DNA of 47,396 bases from an uncultured Dorea sp. (GCA_949916155.1 CATLEM010000005.1:1-47396); one strand, 5' to 3'. Positions 1 to 9,299 are shown, counted from the first letter of the stretch. A program made the numbers and translations. Notes: a model not told the origin generated them from the sequence alone.

Positions 1-683
1 TCCCGCACCGTGTGGACCGGGTCGCCGTTCATGTCATACACGCACAGCTCGGACTCGATCACCGGCGTGCCGAGGGAAAGCTGCAGCCATTCTGCGATCT
101 CTTCCGTGGCAAATGTGATCTTAACGCTTCTCCTGCCTTTATTGGAAGGAATCATATGATATTTATTGATCAGGATATCATACAGCGAGCCGGTCAGATC
201 TTCCTGCTCAAGCCGCTTTAACCGGGCGGGCAGATGGTTCTCCTCGATGACGATCGGAACATTGTCCGCGCTGCGAAGCCGCTTTATGCACATCACCTGC
301 TCTCCCTCCCGCAGCCCGAAGAACTCCTTATCCATCTCAAAAAACTTATCCGTAAGCCCTGCCGTCAGCACCCGGGAGCGAAAATCAACTCCCTGCATCC
401 TGGCATCCTCGGTAAAGCTGGTAACGCCGATGGGGAGCCTTAGCATGTCCGACTGGGCGACGAAGCTGCCTTTCCCCTGCACCTTGATGATATATCCCTC
501 CACCTCCAGCTCGGACATGGCGTTGCGGACAGTCACGCGGCTCATGCCGTATTCCTTCTGCATCTGCATCTCCGACGGAAGCTTGTCTCCCGGCTTCAGT
601 ATCCCGGTGCGGATCTCCTTCTTGATCTTATTTTTAAGCTGCAGATAAAGGGGCGTTGAATTTATTTTCTGAATCTCACTCAT
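1..683 (-). CDS. GntR-family transcriptional regulator, HutC/UTRA type (partial, C-terminus off window)
   Basis: The start codon is at 683, with a GGAGGA ribosome-binding site just upstream, and the frame stays open to the left edge (227 codons seen). The N-terminus MSEIQKINSTPLYLQLKN is followed by a winged helix-turn-helix containing GDKLPSEMQMQKEYGMSRVT, which is the GntR signature. From about residue 90 the sequence fits a UTRA effector-binding domain (IKRLRSADNVPIVIEENHLP and LYDILINKY are recognisable blocks). Regulators of this type usually sense a sugar phosphate or amino-acid derivative and control adjacent catabolic or transport genes; the likely targets lie to the left, outside the window. 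Only the last few dozen residues should be missing. The 12-bp repeats upstream (702-733) may be its own operator. The family is certain; the ligand is unknown. Confidence 0.9.
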   Translation of the reverse strand, partial: MSEIQKINSTPLYLQLKNKIKKEIRTGILKPGDKLPSEMQMQKEYGMSRVTVRNAMSELEVEGYIIKVQGKGSFVAQSDMLRLPIGVTSFTEDARMQGVDFRSRVLTAGLTDKFFEMDKEFFGLREGEQVMCIKRLRSADNVPIVIEENHLPARLKRLEQEDLTGSLYDILINKYHMIPSNKGRRSVKITFATEEIAEWLQLSLGTPVIESELCVYDMNGDPVHTVR

Positions 684-701
684 CTTTCTTCCTCCGGAAC
701 T

Positions 702-733
702 TGTATCATAACCTGTATCATAATACTATCATA
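702..733 (-). promoter_or_regulatory. Three tandem 12-bp repeats upstream of the gntR gene (possible operator)
   Basis: TGTATCATA occurs at 702-710 and again at 714-722, and CTATCATA at 726-733, so the core recurs with an exact 12-base period, about one helical turn. On the minus strand the units read TATGATA(CA), which also contains TATGAT-like -10 hexamers. The array lies 19-50 bases upstream of the GntR start codon. Autoregulatory binding is inferred from position and periodicity. Confidence 0.4.
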
Positions 734-842
734 AAACATTTTCCGCAGAATTACAACGTTTATCTGGCTATCTGCTGACACGGCTCATAACTTATATTAA
801 GATATCTTGTGCAGCTTCCATATAAATCTTCTCATGGATGCT

Positions 843-1901
843 TTATTTCCCGGATGATTTCTGAATACAATTCTTTGCCAGCTCTTCGACAACAAGATTA
901 TTAAGGGCCGTAGCTTTCAGCTCCTCTTCCTCTACCTGCTCCTTTAACGCATCGACACTATCGTAGCCATACATTTCAACGATCCTTTTAAGTTCCTTTT
1001 CATAAACCTCATCACTGAGGGTGATCTTTTCCTTCTCAGCGATAGCATTGGTAACCATCTTTGACTTTACATTCTGTTCTGCCACTTCTGCAGCCTGCTT
1101 ATCAAAATCCTCCTCACTCATACCCATTTGATTTTCAACAAAATCCTTAAATTCCATGTCGTAGCTCTTCGCAAGCTCTTCATAACGGCTCTTTAACTGT
1201 TCCTGGGCCTTTTCCTTCTCGCCGTCAGGATATTTCTTTATCTCTGTATTTTCCAAAACCTTACCCCAAACCTTAGAATAGAGCTGATTCTGATACTCCT
1301 GCTCGGCATTATCTTCAAGCTGTCCTTTCACTTCTTTCTTATATTCTTCTACATTCTTCGCATTTTCAGACAGCTTCGCCACCGTCTCATCAGTAAGTTC
1401 AGGGACAATACGCTCGGTTATACCGTTCAGCGTGATACTGAATACCACATCCTTGCCCGCATACTCTGTGTTGCCGTAATTATCCGGGAACTTTCCGTTC
1501 CAGTCGAACTTATCACCTATCTTATGGCTGATAATACTATCCTCAAACCCGTCGATAAAGCTGTCAGAACCAATCTCCAGATCATACCCTTCAGCCGAGC
1601 CTCCGTCAAATTTCTTTCCGTCAATCTTTCCCACAAAATCAATATTGACGATATCCCCGTCTTTCACTGCCCGGTCTTTGATCTCCTTTGTCTCGGCCTG
1701 GGCATCAAGCGCGGTCTGAATCTGCGTATCTACTTCCTCGTCCGTGATCTCTCCGGGCTTTTGCACCTGATCTACCTCAACTTCTTTATACTGGGTAATC
1801 TTAACCGCATCTGTCTCCAGTCCCTTGCTGGCCTGGCAGGCTGTCATAAGCACTGCCGCAGATACTATTCCTGTCATCATTACTGCTGCTTTCTTTTTCA
1901 T
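843..1901 (-). CDS. FKBP-type peptidyl-prolyl isomerase lipoprotein, trigger-factor-like
   Basis: This 352-residue protein begins with a lipoprotein signal peptide whose lipobox is LMTAC, cysteine about residue 22, so it should be anchored on the outer face of the membrane. Residues about 45-85 resemble the linker of trigger factor, and residues about 85-165 form an FKBP domain (GDIVNIDFVGKIDGKKFDGG, then a FIDGFEDSIISHKIGDKF block). The rest is a charged, helical SurA/trigger-factor-like C-terminal chaperone region. The ribosome-docking domain of true trigger factor is absent, which fits an extracytoplasmic foldase rather than a tig gene. AGAGGTG precedes the start. A TATACT -10 with TG extension lies at 1952-1957, so it probably has its own promoter downstream of cls. 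Substrates are not known from sequence. Confidence 0.85.
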   Translation of the reverse strand: MKKKAAVMMTGIVSAAVLMTACQASKGLETDAVKITQYKEVEVDQVQKPGEITDEEVDTQIQTALDAQAETKEIKDRAVKDGDIVNIDFVGKIDGKKFDGGSAEGYDLEIGSDSFIDGFEDSIISHKIGDKFDWNGKFPDNYGNTEYAGKDVVFSITLNGITERIVPELTDETVAKLSENAKNVEEYKKEVKGQLEDNAEQEYQNQLYSKVWGKVLENTEIKKYPDGEKEKAQEQLKSRYEELAKSYDMEFKDFVENQMGMSEEDFDKQAAEVAEQNVKSKMVTNAIAEKEKITLSDEVYEKELKRIVEMYGYDSVDALKEQVEEEELKATALNNLVVEELAKNCIQKSSGK

Positions 1902-2043
1902 CTTGCACCTCTTATATTTTAAATTATTTTACATGTTATCAACACTGATTGAGTATATCACAATCCTGTCTTGTTTAAAACCTTTTTCACAGATATTTCA
2001 TCCTTTCTCCCGTCAGAAGTCAGCTTCGTACTGCCTCCGCCTG

Positions 2044-3519
2044 CTAAAGCACCGGAGACAAAAGGCGGCAAAACTGCTCTTTCGCTCTTACGATCCAGTT
2101 TCTCTTCTGATATATCTTCCTCGTGATAATCGTACTCTTTGAGATATCGCTCTCGAAAGCATCCTCTAGCTTCTGTGTGGTCTTTGCACTGTATATGACC
2201 GCATTCACTTCAAAATTCAGTTCAAAGCTCCTGATATCCATATTTGCCGTACCCACACAGCTCACCAGTCCGTCCACGCAAAGACATTTGCTGTGCAGGA
2301 AACCGTTGTCATAAGTGTAACATCTGGCGCCCGCCTCAATCATCTCGCCAAGATAAGAATGTGTAGCCCAGTATACAAACGGATGATCCGGCTTGCACGG
2401 GATCATGATCCGCACATCCACTCCCGACTTCGCTGCGATGACAAGCGCATCCCTGATATTGTCATCCGGGATGAAATAAGGCGTCTGGACATATATCCGC
2501 TTCCTGGCCATATGGATGAGCCTCAGATAATTGTCACGTATCTTCGGATACTTGGAATCAGGCCCGCTGGTAATGATCTGAACCGGGTCTCTGCCGTTTC
2601 TGACGTATTCTGGTATCTCGAACAGACTGTCATCCAAAAACAGATTCTCCTTCGCCGCATAATTCCAGTCCAGCACGAACCTGACTGCCAGTGATGTCAC
2701 TGCTGAACCTTCGATACACAGATGAGTGTCCCGCCAGTAGCCGAACTTACGGCTTCTTCCAAGGTATTCCCTGCCGATATTGAATCCGCCCATAAAGCCA
2801 AGCCTTCCATCGATAACCACAATCTTCCTGTGGTTCCGGTAGTTGATACGGAGCTGGAATTTCCCCAGAAGCGCCGGGAAAAATTCTGCCGTCTCCACCC
2901 CGGCAGCACGAAGCTTCATCCAATCAACCCTGCCGCTTCCCCGGCATCCCATACTGTCGTACAAAACCCTCACTTTCACACCCTGTCCGGCTTTTCGGAT
3001 CAGCACGTCTTCTATTTCTTTCCACAGCTCATCATTCCGAATGATATAATATTGCATGTGGATATACCGCTTTGCGTGCTCCATCTCCCAAAGAAGCGCT
3101 CTGAACTTGTCTTCCCCGTCTGTATAAACCCTCACATCGTTATTATCCGTCAGCACTGCCTCCCCCTCATTCAGATTATAAAGGATCAGCCTCTTGAACC
3201 GCTCAAGCTCCGCGTCTTTAAGACGGAGCTTTTTCCGAAAGATAGATTCTTCCTGACGCCTGACCGCATATTTGATCTCCCCCTCGATCTCCTTCATCTT
3301 AAACATCTTATCCTTGCGAAAATTCTGGGCAAGCACAAGGTATAAAATAAAGCCGATCACTGGAATGAAATACAGCAGAAGAAGCCACGCCCACACTGTG
3401 GTCGGATCTCGCCGCTGAAAGAATATGATCAGCAGCGAGAAGATAATATTTATAACAAAAAGATGCTCCAAAACCCACCTGTAACCATCCACTATATTCT
3501 CTATAAACAAATCACACAT
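2044..3519 (-). CDS. cls: Cardiolipin synthase
   Basis: This enzyme joins two phosphatidylglycerol molecules into cardiolipin and glycerol at the membrane. The open frame extends to a GTG at 3528, but the ATG at 3519 is better placed, 8 bases after a GGAGG site that overlaps the GTG. That gives 491 residues, normal for the bacterial Cls family. Two N-terminal membrane segments are seen (about residues 20-35 and 43-65). Two phospholipase-D HKD motifs follow: HRKIVVID (H230, K232, D237) and HSKCLCVD (H409, K411, D416), both with the downstream GG/GT-N turn. Both catalytic halves are therefore intact. A TATAAT -10 lies at 3585-3590, but no convincing -35 was found. Confidence 0.93.
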   Translation of the reverse strand: MCDLFIENIVDGYRWVLEHLFVINIIFSLLIIFFQRRDPTTVWAWLLLLYFIPVIGFILYLVLAQNFRKDKMFKMKEIEGEIKYAVRRQEESIFRKKLRLKDAELERFKRLILYNLNEGEAVLTDNNDVRVYTDGEDKFRALLWEMEHAKRYIHMQYYIIRNDELWKEIEDVLIRKAGQGVKVRVLYDSMGCRGSGRVDWMKLRAAGVETAEFFPALLGKFQLRINYRNHRKIVVIDGRLGFMGGFNIGREYLGRSRKFGYWRDTHLCIEGSAVTSLAVRFVLDWNYAAKENLFLDDSLFEIPEYVRNGRDPVQIITSGPDSKYPKIRDNYLRLIHMARKRIYVQTPYFIPDDNIRDALVIAAKSGVDVRIMIPCKPDHPFVYWATHSYLGEMIEAGARCYTYDNGFLHSKCLCVDGLVSCVGTANMDIRSFELNFEVNAVIYSAKTTQKLEDAFESDISKSTIITRKIYQKRNWIVRAKEQFCRLLSPVL

Positions 3520-3632
3520 CCTGATCACCTCCGCTGCTGTTTATTTTTGCAGGACCCGGCAGATCCCTCTATAGTCCTGTTACCATTATATCGCCTTTCT
3601 TCATAAAAGTAACCCATAAAATCCCAAATCAC

Positions 3633-3661
3633 TTGCACTTGCACCGAAAGAATGATACAAT
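3633..3661 (+). promoter_or_regulatory. Sigma-A-type promoter for the 3698 gene
   Basis: TTGCAC at 3633-3638 and TACAAT at 3656-3661 are separated by 17 bases, and the ribosome-binding site AGGAGG follows about 25 bases later. The elements match the housekeeping sigma consensus in 4/6 and 5/6 positions. It is read divergently from cls. Confidence 0.6.
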
Positions 3662-3697
3662 GTATTTCGTGAAAATGAGATAGACAGGAGGTTCCCC

Positions 3698-4141
3698 GTG
3701 AGTAAAGTAACGATCATTTTATTAGTGATTTTAATTGTATTGATCATCGCATGTGTCGTATTATATTTCCTCGGAAAAAAAGCAGAAAAGAAACAGGCTG
3801 AGCAGCAGGAGCAGTTAGCCGCGGCGGCTCAGACAGTGTCTATGCTGATCATCGACAAAGGAAAGCTGCGGCTTAAGGATGCCGGTTTCCCGCCGGTTGT
3901 CCTTGAGAACACACCGAAGTATCTCCGCCGCTCCAAAGTTCCGGTAGTAAAGGCGAAAGTGGGACCCAGGGTTATGACTCTGATGTGTGATGCTGAGATT
4001 TTCCCGATAGTTCCGGTGAAGAAGGAAGTGAAAGCAACAGTCAGCGGTATCTATATCACAGCAGTCAGAGGACTTCGCGGCCCTCTTGAGACACCGCCGA
4101 AAAAGAAGAAAGGTTTTTTTGCCAGACTGACCGGCAAGTAA
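3698..4141 (+). CDS. Small membrane-anchored protein of unknown function
   Basis: This 147-residue protein starts at GTG with AGGAGG a few bases upstream. It has one strongly hydrophobic N-terminal segment (about residues 4-25) with no signal-cleavage or lipobox motif. A Lys/Gln/Glu-rich stretch (about 27-45) and a compact, probably beta-rich domain of about 85 residues follow (SMLIIDKGKLRLKDAGFP and VKATVSGIYITAVRGLRG blocks). The tail PPKKKKGFFARLTGK is very basic. The topology is likely a single anchor with most of the protein in the cytosol. I recognise no named domain. It has its own promoter and terminator, so it is a monocistronic gene. It is clearly coding by frame, RBS and amino-acid composition. 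Confidence 0.8.
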   Translation: MSKVTIILLVILIVLIIACVVLYFLGKKAEKKQAEQQEQLAAAAQTVSMLIIDKGKLRLKDAGFPPVVLENTPKYLRRSKVPVVKAKVGPRVMTLMCDAEIFPIVPVKKEVKATVSGIYITAVRGLRGPLETPPKKKKGFFARLTGK

Positions 4142-4172
4142 GCCGAAGACAGCACCAAATTTATAACTGATG

Positions 4173-4200
4173 AAAGGACAGGCTTTTCCGCCTGTCCTTT
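4173..4200. terminator. Bidirectional intrinsic terminator
   Basis: An 11-bp perfect stem (AAAGGACAGGC at 4173-4183, GCCTGTCCTTT at 4190-4200) with a 6-base loop lies between two convergent genes. The plus-strand side ends in CCTTTTCTT and the minus-strand side in TTTC, so it can end both transcripts. Confidence 0.85.
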
Positions 4201-4209
4201 TCTTACGTC

Positions 4210-4659
4210 TTATCCCGGAGCATTTGCCCGGATATTCATCTTAATATCACAGTCCGCCACTTTCTCGCTGTTAATATCCAGCTCATAATTCACCCGGACA
4301 TCAATATTCTTATCTGTCACATCAACCAGCATATTCTTTGTAAAAATGCCGATCATCAGCTCACCGTAGGGTGTCTCATACTGAGTCATATTGATCTTAT
4401 CCTTCTCAAAGACCATCCTTGTATTGGCAAGCCCGCTTTTTTTTATCTCTAACAGATTATTCCCGGCAATCCGGATTTTATTCTGAATAGTTCCCGGCAT
4501 CCCTTCTACCATCTCATCGTAGATTACATAATGCTTTCCATTCTTCAAATAATATGTGGCCGGTGTGATCACCTCTATCGGCTCATTCTCATCCACTTCT
4601 TCATTCGGGAAAGTCTCATAATGCAGTCCCGAGATAGTCAGTAATACCTGTTTTGTCAT
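4210..4659 (-). CDS. DUF1934 (YwiB-like) family protein
   Basis: The frame is open to 4704, inside the end of pfkA, but the ATG at 4659 has the better ribosome-binding site (AAAGGTGAT) and gives the family-typical N-terminus MTKQVLLTISGLHYETF. The protein has 149 residues, no signal peptide and alternating beta-strand-like segments, as expected for this small calycin-like beta-barrel family. Conserved blocks include ITPATYYLKNGKHYVIYDE and a TPYGELMIGIFT segment near residue 105. It follows pfkA by 22 bases on the same strand and so is probably co-transcribed. No biochemical role is established from sequence; a ligand-binding role is only suggested by the fold. Confidence 0.8.
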   Translation of the reverse strand: MTKQVLLTISGLHYETFPNEEVDENEPIEVITPATYYLKNGKHYVIYDEMVEGMPGTIQNKIRIAGNNLLEIKKSGLANTRMVFEKDKINMTQYETPYGELMIGIFTKNMLVDVTDKNIDVRVNYELDINSEKVADCDIKMNIRANAPG

Positions 4660-4681
4660 ACTATCACCTTTAATAAAATCA

Positions 4682-5659
4682 TTACAGGGCAAGTCTCTGT
4701 GCAATATCGTACTGATATTCCGGAATCTCCTTCTTCATGCTCAGCGCTTCGTCGATATCGAAGTCTTTATACTGTCCGTGCTGGTAACCTACCACCCGGT
4801 TCGTCTTACCTTCACAGAGAAGGTCAACTGCCATCGCGCCCATGATCGAAGCGTAAACCCTGTCCTTACATGTCGGGCTTCCGCCGCGCTGCATGTGTCC
4901 GATGATGGTAGCTCTTGTCTCCATACCCGTCGCCTCTTCAATCCTCTTCGCCATATTCATGGAATCACCGATACCCTCAGCATTGATGATGATGTAATTC
5001 TTCTTGCCGCGCTTTCTGCATGCCTGGATATCTTCTACGATCATCTGCTCATTATAATCGTGCTCCTCCGGCATGAGGATACGCTCTGCGCCGTTGGCGA
5101 TACCGCACCACAATGCAAGATATCCGGCATCTCTTCCCATAACCTCTATGATGGAGCATCTCTCATGGGATGTGGACGTATCACGTACTTTATCGATCGC
5201 TTCCATCGCGGTATTTACCGCTGTATCAAAGCCGATCGTATACTCCGTACAGGCGATGTCAAGATCGATCGTTCCCGGGATACCGATCGTGTTGATCCCG
5301 TAATATGCAAGTCTCTGCGCACCTGCAAATGAACCGTCTCCTCCGATGACTACCATACCGTCAATACCGTACTTTTTGCAGATCGCCGCCGCTTTCTGCT
5401 GTCCCTCTTCCGTGCGCATAGAATGGCAGCGCGCTGTCTGAAGAATCGTCCCTCCGCGCTGGATCGTATCAGATACATCCCTGGCGGACAGATCGATGAT
5501 CTCCTCGTTCAAAAGACCCTGGTAACCTCTCCGGATACCTCTCACCCTAAGTCCTTTCCCCAACGCGGTTCTTACTACCGCACGGATTGCCGCGTTCATC
5601 CCCGGCGCATCTCCGCCGCTTGTCAGAACGCCGATTGTACGAATTGCTTTTTCTCCCAT
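4682..5659 (-). CDS. pfkA: ATP-dependent 6-phosphofructokinase
   Basis: It phosphorylates fructose 6-phosphate to the 1,6-bisphosphate, the committed step of glycolysis. A start at 5677 is possible, but the ATG at 5659 has GGAGGG 6 bases upstream, giving MGEKAIRTIGVLTSGGDAPG and 325 residues, the usual length. The nucleotide loop GGDGS (about 107-110) has Gly rather than Asp at the discriminating position, which indicates ATP rather than pyrophosphate as donor. The catalytic loop reads GTIDLDI: the two aspartates (D132 and D134, equivalent to E. coli D127 and D129) are kept, but the usual Asn between them is Leu. The fructose-6-phosphate blocks IEVMGRDAGYLALW and GHMQRGGSPTCKDR are intact. 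It sits 68 bases downstream of dnaE, probably in one transcript. Confidence 0.96.
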   Translation of the reverse strand: MGEKAIRTIGVLTSGGDAPGMNAAIRAVVRTALGKGLRVRGIRRGYQGLLNEEIIDLSARDVSDTIQRGGTILQTARCHSMRTEEGQQKAAAICKKYGIDGMVVIGGDGSFAGAQRLAYYGINTIGIPGTIDLDIACTEYTIGFDTAVNTAMEAIDKVRDTSTSHERCSIIEVMGRDAGYLALWCGIANGAERILMPEEHDYNEQMIVEDIQACRKRGKKNYIIINAEGIGDSMNMAKRIEEATGMETRATIIGHMQRGGSPTCKDRVYASIMGAMAVDLLCEGKTNRVVGYQHGQYKDFDIDEALSMKKEIPEYQYDIAQRLAL

Positions 5660-5727
5660 GTTAATCCCTCCATTCATCTGTCTCTATAATTTTAACTTAA
5701 CTCGGCAACATTGTACATGAAATACTC

Positions 5728-8700
5728 TTAAGTTTCAATGGATTTTTCTATCAGTTTTACACAAGATTCACCAAGATAATTCGTCAACCTGCTCAATAGA
5801 CCCGGGTCGGCGTTGACGCTGCGGTTGGCGCCCAGCCGCTTCATTATCCGCTCGGCCCTGCAGTATACCACCACAGTATCCATCCCCTCAGAAACACTGA
5901 TAATATCATAGAGATCTCTCTCCCGCTTCTGGTAATCCTCTTTGTTCTCAAACTGCAGCCACAGCTCTTTTTTCGTCTGTTTAAAGGGAATGATCTCCTC
6001 ACAGATGAGGCGGCTTGCAGCTTCATCCTCCTCCGATACCCGCCCTTTTACAAACACCTTATTCTCTTCTTCCAGATAAATACGTGTCTTTTCAAAAACC
6101 TGCGGAAATACGATGACCTCCACAGTACCCATAAGGTCTTCTATAGTGATAAACGCCATGATCTGATTTTTTTTCGTATATTTGATCGTCTTTCCTGCGA
6201 TCATCCCGCCGATGACCTCTCGCGCTCCGTCGCGTACCTTCGCGCGTCCGGTTTCATCATCCACCTGAAAATCCATCGCCGTCCTGGTGATATTCTTCCT
6301 CCACTTTTCTTCGTACTCCTCCATCGGGTGCCCGCTTAAGTATACCCCCAGCACTTCCTTCTCAAAAGCAAGCTTCTTCTCCTTGTCATATTCTCCCACA
6401 TCAGGAAGAGGAATCTCAAATTCTGCTTTTTGCTCCTCGCCCACCATGTCAAAAAGCGTCATCTGCCCTGTCACGGAGTATTTGCTTTCTCTGTTCACCT
6501 GATCCAGAATCTGGCTGTATGCAATCATCAACTGTTTTCTTGTGCCGGGAAGAGTGTCAAATGTTCCGGATTTGATAAAGTTTTCTATCGTCTTCTTATT
6601 CAGGTCCTTCACCGTCATACGTTCAAAAAAATCCTTGAGGCTTTTAAAATTCCCTCTTGCCTCTCTCTCCTTCAGGATTAATTCAATAACAGGACGTCCG
6701 ATACTTTTTATCGCCGATAAAGCGTACCGGATATTTCCTCCGTCCACGGAAAATGTCCCGATTCCTTTGTTGATATCCGGCGGCAGAATATCAATCCCCA
6801 TCTGACGGCAGGTATAGATATACTCTGCAACTTTCCCCGGATTATCAATTACCGAAGTCATAAGGGCAGCCATAAATTCTACCGGGTAATAATATTTCAG
6901 CCACGCTGTCTGGTAGGCTACGACTGCATATGCCGCCGCATGGGATTTATTGAACGCATATTTAGCAAAATCAATCATCTCATCGTAGATCTTGTTGGCA
7001 ATCCGTTCATCTATTCCGTTGGCAATACACCCCGGCACCCCTTCTTCTTGATTGCCATAGACAAAGTTCTGACGTTCTTTCTGCATGACATCACCTTTTT
7101 TCTTTGACATGGCACGTCTGAGAAGATCGCTCCTTCCCAGTGTATATCCCGCCAGGTCACGAACGATCTGCATCACCTGCTCCTGATAGACGATACAGCC
7201 GTACGTAGGCGCCAGAATAGGCTCAAGCTGCGGACAGTCGTAGGTGATCGTCTCAGGATGATTTTTACCTCTGATATACTGAGGGATAAAATCCATTGGT
7301 CCCGGCCGGTACAGAGAGATCCCTGCAATAACATCTTCAAGACTCTTCGGCTTTAACTCTTTCATAAAGTTTTTCATTCCGCCGCTTTCAAGCTGGAACA
7401 CCCCGTCATTTCTTCCTGTCCCGATAGCTGCAAAAACTGCACTGTCATTATAGTCAATCCGGCTCATGTCAATACTCCTGCCGCTGCTTTCACCGGCAAG
7501 CTTCACAGCGTCCCGAATCACCGTCAATGTCCTAAGGCCAAGAAAGTCCATCTTAAGAAGTCCCAGTTCCTCCAGCGTCGTCATCGTAAACTGCGTCGTC
7601 ACCGAACCGTCAGAACCAAGAGACAGCGGCACATACTCATCAACCGCCTTCTGGCTGATGACCACTCCTGCAGCATGCATGGAAGTATGTCTCGGAAGCC
7701 CTTCAAGACGCATGGAAGCATCCACAAGCTCCTTTACCTGCGGATCTTCATCATACGCTTTCTTTAAGTCCTGGCTCTCCTTAAGGGCACGTTCAAGGGT
7801 GATATTCAATTCCTTCGGAATCATCTTCGAGATGGAATCCACAAACGCGTAGGGAAGATCCATCACGCGCCCAACGTCCCGGATCACGCCACGCGCCGCC
7901 ATCGTACCGAAGGTGACGATCTGCACTACCCGGTCTGTACCATATTTTTTCACCACATAGTCGATGACCTCCTGTCGTCTCTCGAAGCAGAAATCCACGT
8001 CGATATCCGGCATAGATACCCGCTCCGGATTGAGAAATCGCTCGAACAGGAGTTGGTACTTGATCGGATCTATCGTCGTGATCCCGAGACAGTACGACAC
8101 GATGCTTCCCGCCGCCGACCCCCGCCCCGGGCCAACCATGATCTGATGGTCCTTGGCATACTTGATAAAATCCCACACGATCAGGAAGTAATCCACATAA
8201 CCCATGGATTTGATCACAGAAAGCTCGTACTCAAGCCTTTCTTTCAGTGAACTGTCCGTCTCCGGGTATCTTGCCGCCAGCCCTTCGTAACACAATTTGT
8301 TTAAGTATTCCCAGGAGGTATACCCTTCCGGCACATCGTATTTCGGAAGTTTTGTAACGCCAAACTCAATCTCCACATTGCACCGCTCCGCGATCTTCTG
8401 CGTATTCTCAAGAGCACCTAGCGCATAAGGGAAAAGCTCCCTCATCTCCTGCTCAGACTTGATATAATACTGGCCGCCTTCGTAGCGCATCCGCTTCTCG
8501 TCAGACAACTTCTTCCCCGTCTGGATACAAAGGAGCATGTCGTGGGGCTTCTCATCCTCTGCGTAAGTATAGTGGATATCGTTGGTCGCCACCAGCTCGA
8601 TTCCCGTCTCCCGGGACATCCGAATCAGCGCTTGATTGGCCTGCCGCTGCTGGGGCAGCCCGTGATCCTGAAGCTCTAAGAAGAAATTCCCCTCGCCGAA

Positions 8701-9198
8701 GATCTCCTGGTAGCGGAGCGCCGCCTCCTTTGCTTCCTCGTACATTCCTCTTAAGATATCCCGCTGGACCTCCCCCGCAAGACAGGCGCTCAGCGCGATG
8801 ATCCCCTCATGGTACTGACGCAGCAGGGAAATATCCACACGCGGCTTATAGTAATACCCTTCGGTAAATCCCCGGGATACGATCTTCATCAGATTGTGAT
8901 AACCCAGATCATTCTCCGCAAGAAGCACCAGATGATAATACCTGTCGTCCCCGCTACCCACCGCCTCCTTGTCAAACCTGGATCCCGGCGCCACGTACAC
9001 CTCACACCCGAGAATGGGCCTTATGCCCGCCGCTTTTGCCGCCCGGTAAAAATCGATCACCCCGAACATCACGCCGTGGTCCGTGATCGCGACACTGTCC
9101 ATCCCCAACTCTTTGACCCGCGCGATACACTCTTTAATTTTGTTGGATCCATCCAGGAGACTGTACTCCGTATGGACATGTAGATGCGCAAAACTCAT
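5728..9198 (-). CDS. dnaE: DNA polymerase III subunit alpha
   Basis: This is a replicative DNA polymerase subunit of 1156 residues. It has an N-terminal PHP domain (HLHVHTEYSLLDG, ITDHG, GCEVY, a C in LSACLAGE, NDIHY), and all recognisable PHP metal ligands look intact. The catalytic C-family palm contains PGRGSAAGSIVSYCLGI and the aspartate pair in PDIDVDF near residue 395. Helix-hairpin-helix and OB-fold regions (MAFITIEDLMGTVEVIVFP) lie in the C-terminal third. No DEDDh exonuclease insertion is seen, so this is the DnaE rather than the PolC type; firmicutes normally also carry polC. GGAAACGGAG precedes the start, and a promoter is seen at 9271-9299. Confidence 0.97.
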   Translation of the reverse strand: MSFAHLHVHTEYSLLDGSNKIKECIARVKELGMDSVAITDHGVMFGVIDFYRAAKAAGIRPILGCEVYVAPGSRFDKEAVGSGDDRYYHLVLLAENDLGYHNLMKIVSRGFTEGYYYKPRVDISLLRQYHEGIIALSACLAGEVQRDILRGMYEEAKEAALRYQEIFGEGNFFLELQDHGLPQQRQANQALIRMSRETGIELVATNDIHYTYAEDEKPHDMLLCIQTGKKLSDEKRMRYEGGQYYIKSEQEMRELFPYALGALENTQKIAERCNVEIEFGVTKLPKYDVPEGYTSWEYLNKLCYEGLAARYPETDSSLKERLEYELSVIKSMGYVDYFLIVWDFIKYAKDHQIMVGPGRGSAAGSIVSYCLGITTIDPIKYQLLFERFLNPERVSMPDIDVDFCFERRQEVIDYVVKKYGTDRVVQIVTFGTMAARGVIRDVGRVMDLPYAFVDSISKMIPKELNITLERALKESQDLKKAYDEDPQVKELVDASMRLEGLPRHTSMHAAGVVISQKAVDEYVPLSLGSDGSVTTQFTMTTLEELGLLKMDFLGLRTLTVIRDAVKLAGESSGRSIDMSRIDYNDSAVFAAIGTGRNDGVFQLESGGMKNFMKELKPKSLEDVIAGISLYRPGPMDFIPQYIRGKNHPETITYDCPQLEPILAPTYGCIVYQEQVMQIVRDLAGYTLGRSDLLRRAMSKKKGDVMQKERQNFVYGNQEEGVPGCIANGIDERIANKIYDEMIDFAKYAFNKSHAAAYAVVAYQTAWLKYYYPVEFMAALMTSVIDNPGKVAEYIYTCRQMGIDILPPDINKGIGTFSVDGGNIRYALSAIKSIGRPVIELILKEREARGNFKSLKDFFERMTVKDLNKKTIENFIKSGTFDTLPGTRKQLMIAYSQILDQVNRESKYSVTGQMTLFDMVGEEQKAEFEIPLPDVGEYDKEKKLAFEKEVLGVYLSGHPMEEYEEKWRKNITRTAMDFQVDDETGRAKVRDGAREVIGGMIAGKTIKYTKKNQIMAFITIEDLMGTVEVIVFPQVFEKTRIYLEEENKVFVKGRVSEEDEAASRLICEEIIPFKQTKKELWLQFENKEDYQKRERDLYDIISVSEGMDTVVVYCRAERIMKRLGANRSVNADPGLLSRLTNYLGESCVKLIEKSIET

Positions 9199-9270
9199 GC
9201 TAAAAACTCCGTTTCCTTTTCTGCTTCTGCCTTGTACTTTATCCCGGCCTTACTGTATCTTTGTCTATTG

Positions 9271-9299
9271 ATGATATCATGTATAGCGGGTATAATCAA
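9271..9299 (-). promoter_or_regulatory. Probable dnaE promoter
   Basis: On the minus strand TTGATT (9299-9294) and TATCAT (9276-9271) are 17 bases apart, about 70 bases upstream of the dnaE start. Spacing is optimal and each hexamer differs from consensus at one or two positions. Confidence 0.5.

Noticed and set aside
166-648. 160-codon plus-strand frame at the left edge
   Set aside because: It is antisense to the clear GntR/UTRA coding sequence and has low-complexity Ser-rich translation without a family.
2722-3345. 207-codon plus-strand frame inside cls
   Set aside because: It lies opposite an intact cardiolipin synthase with both HKD motifs; Pro/His-rich shadow translation.
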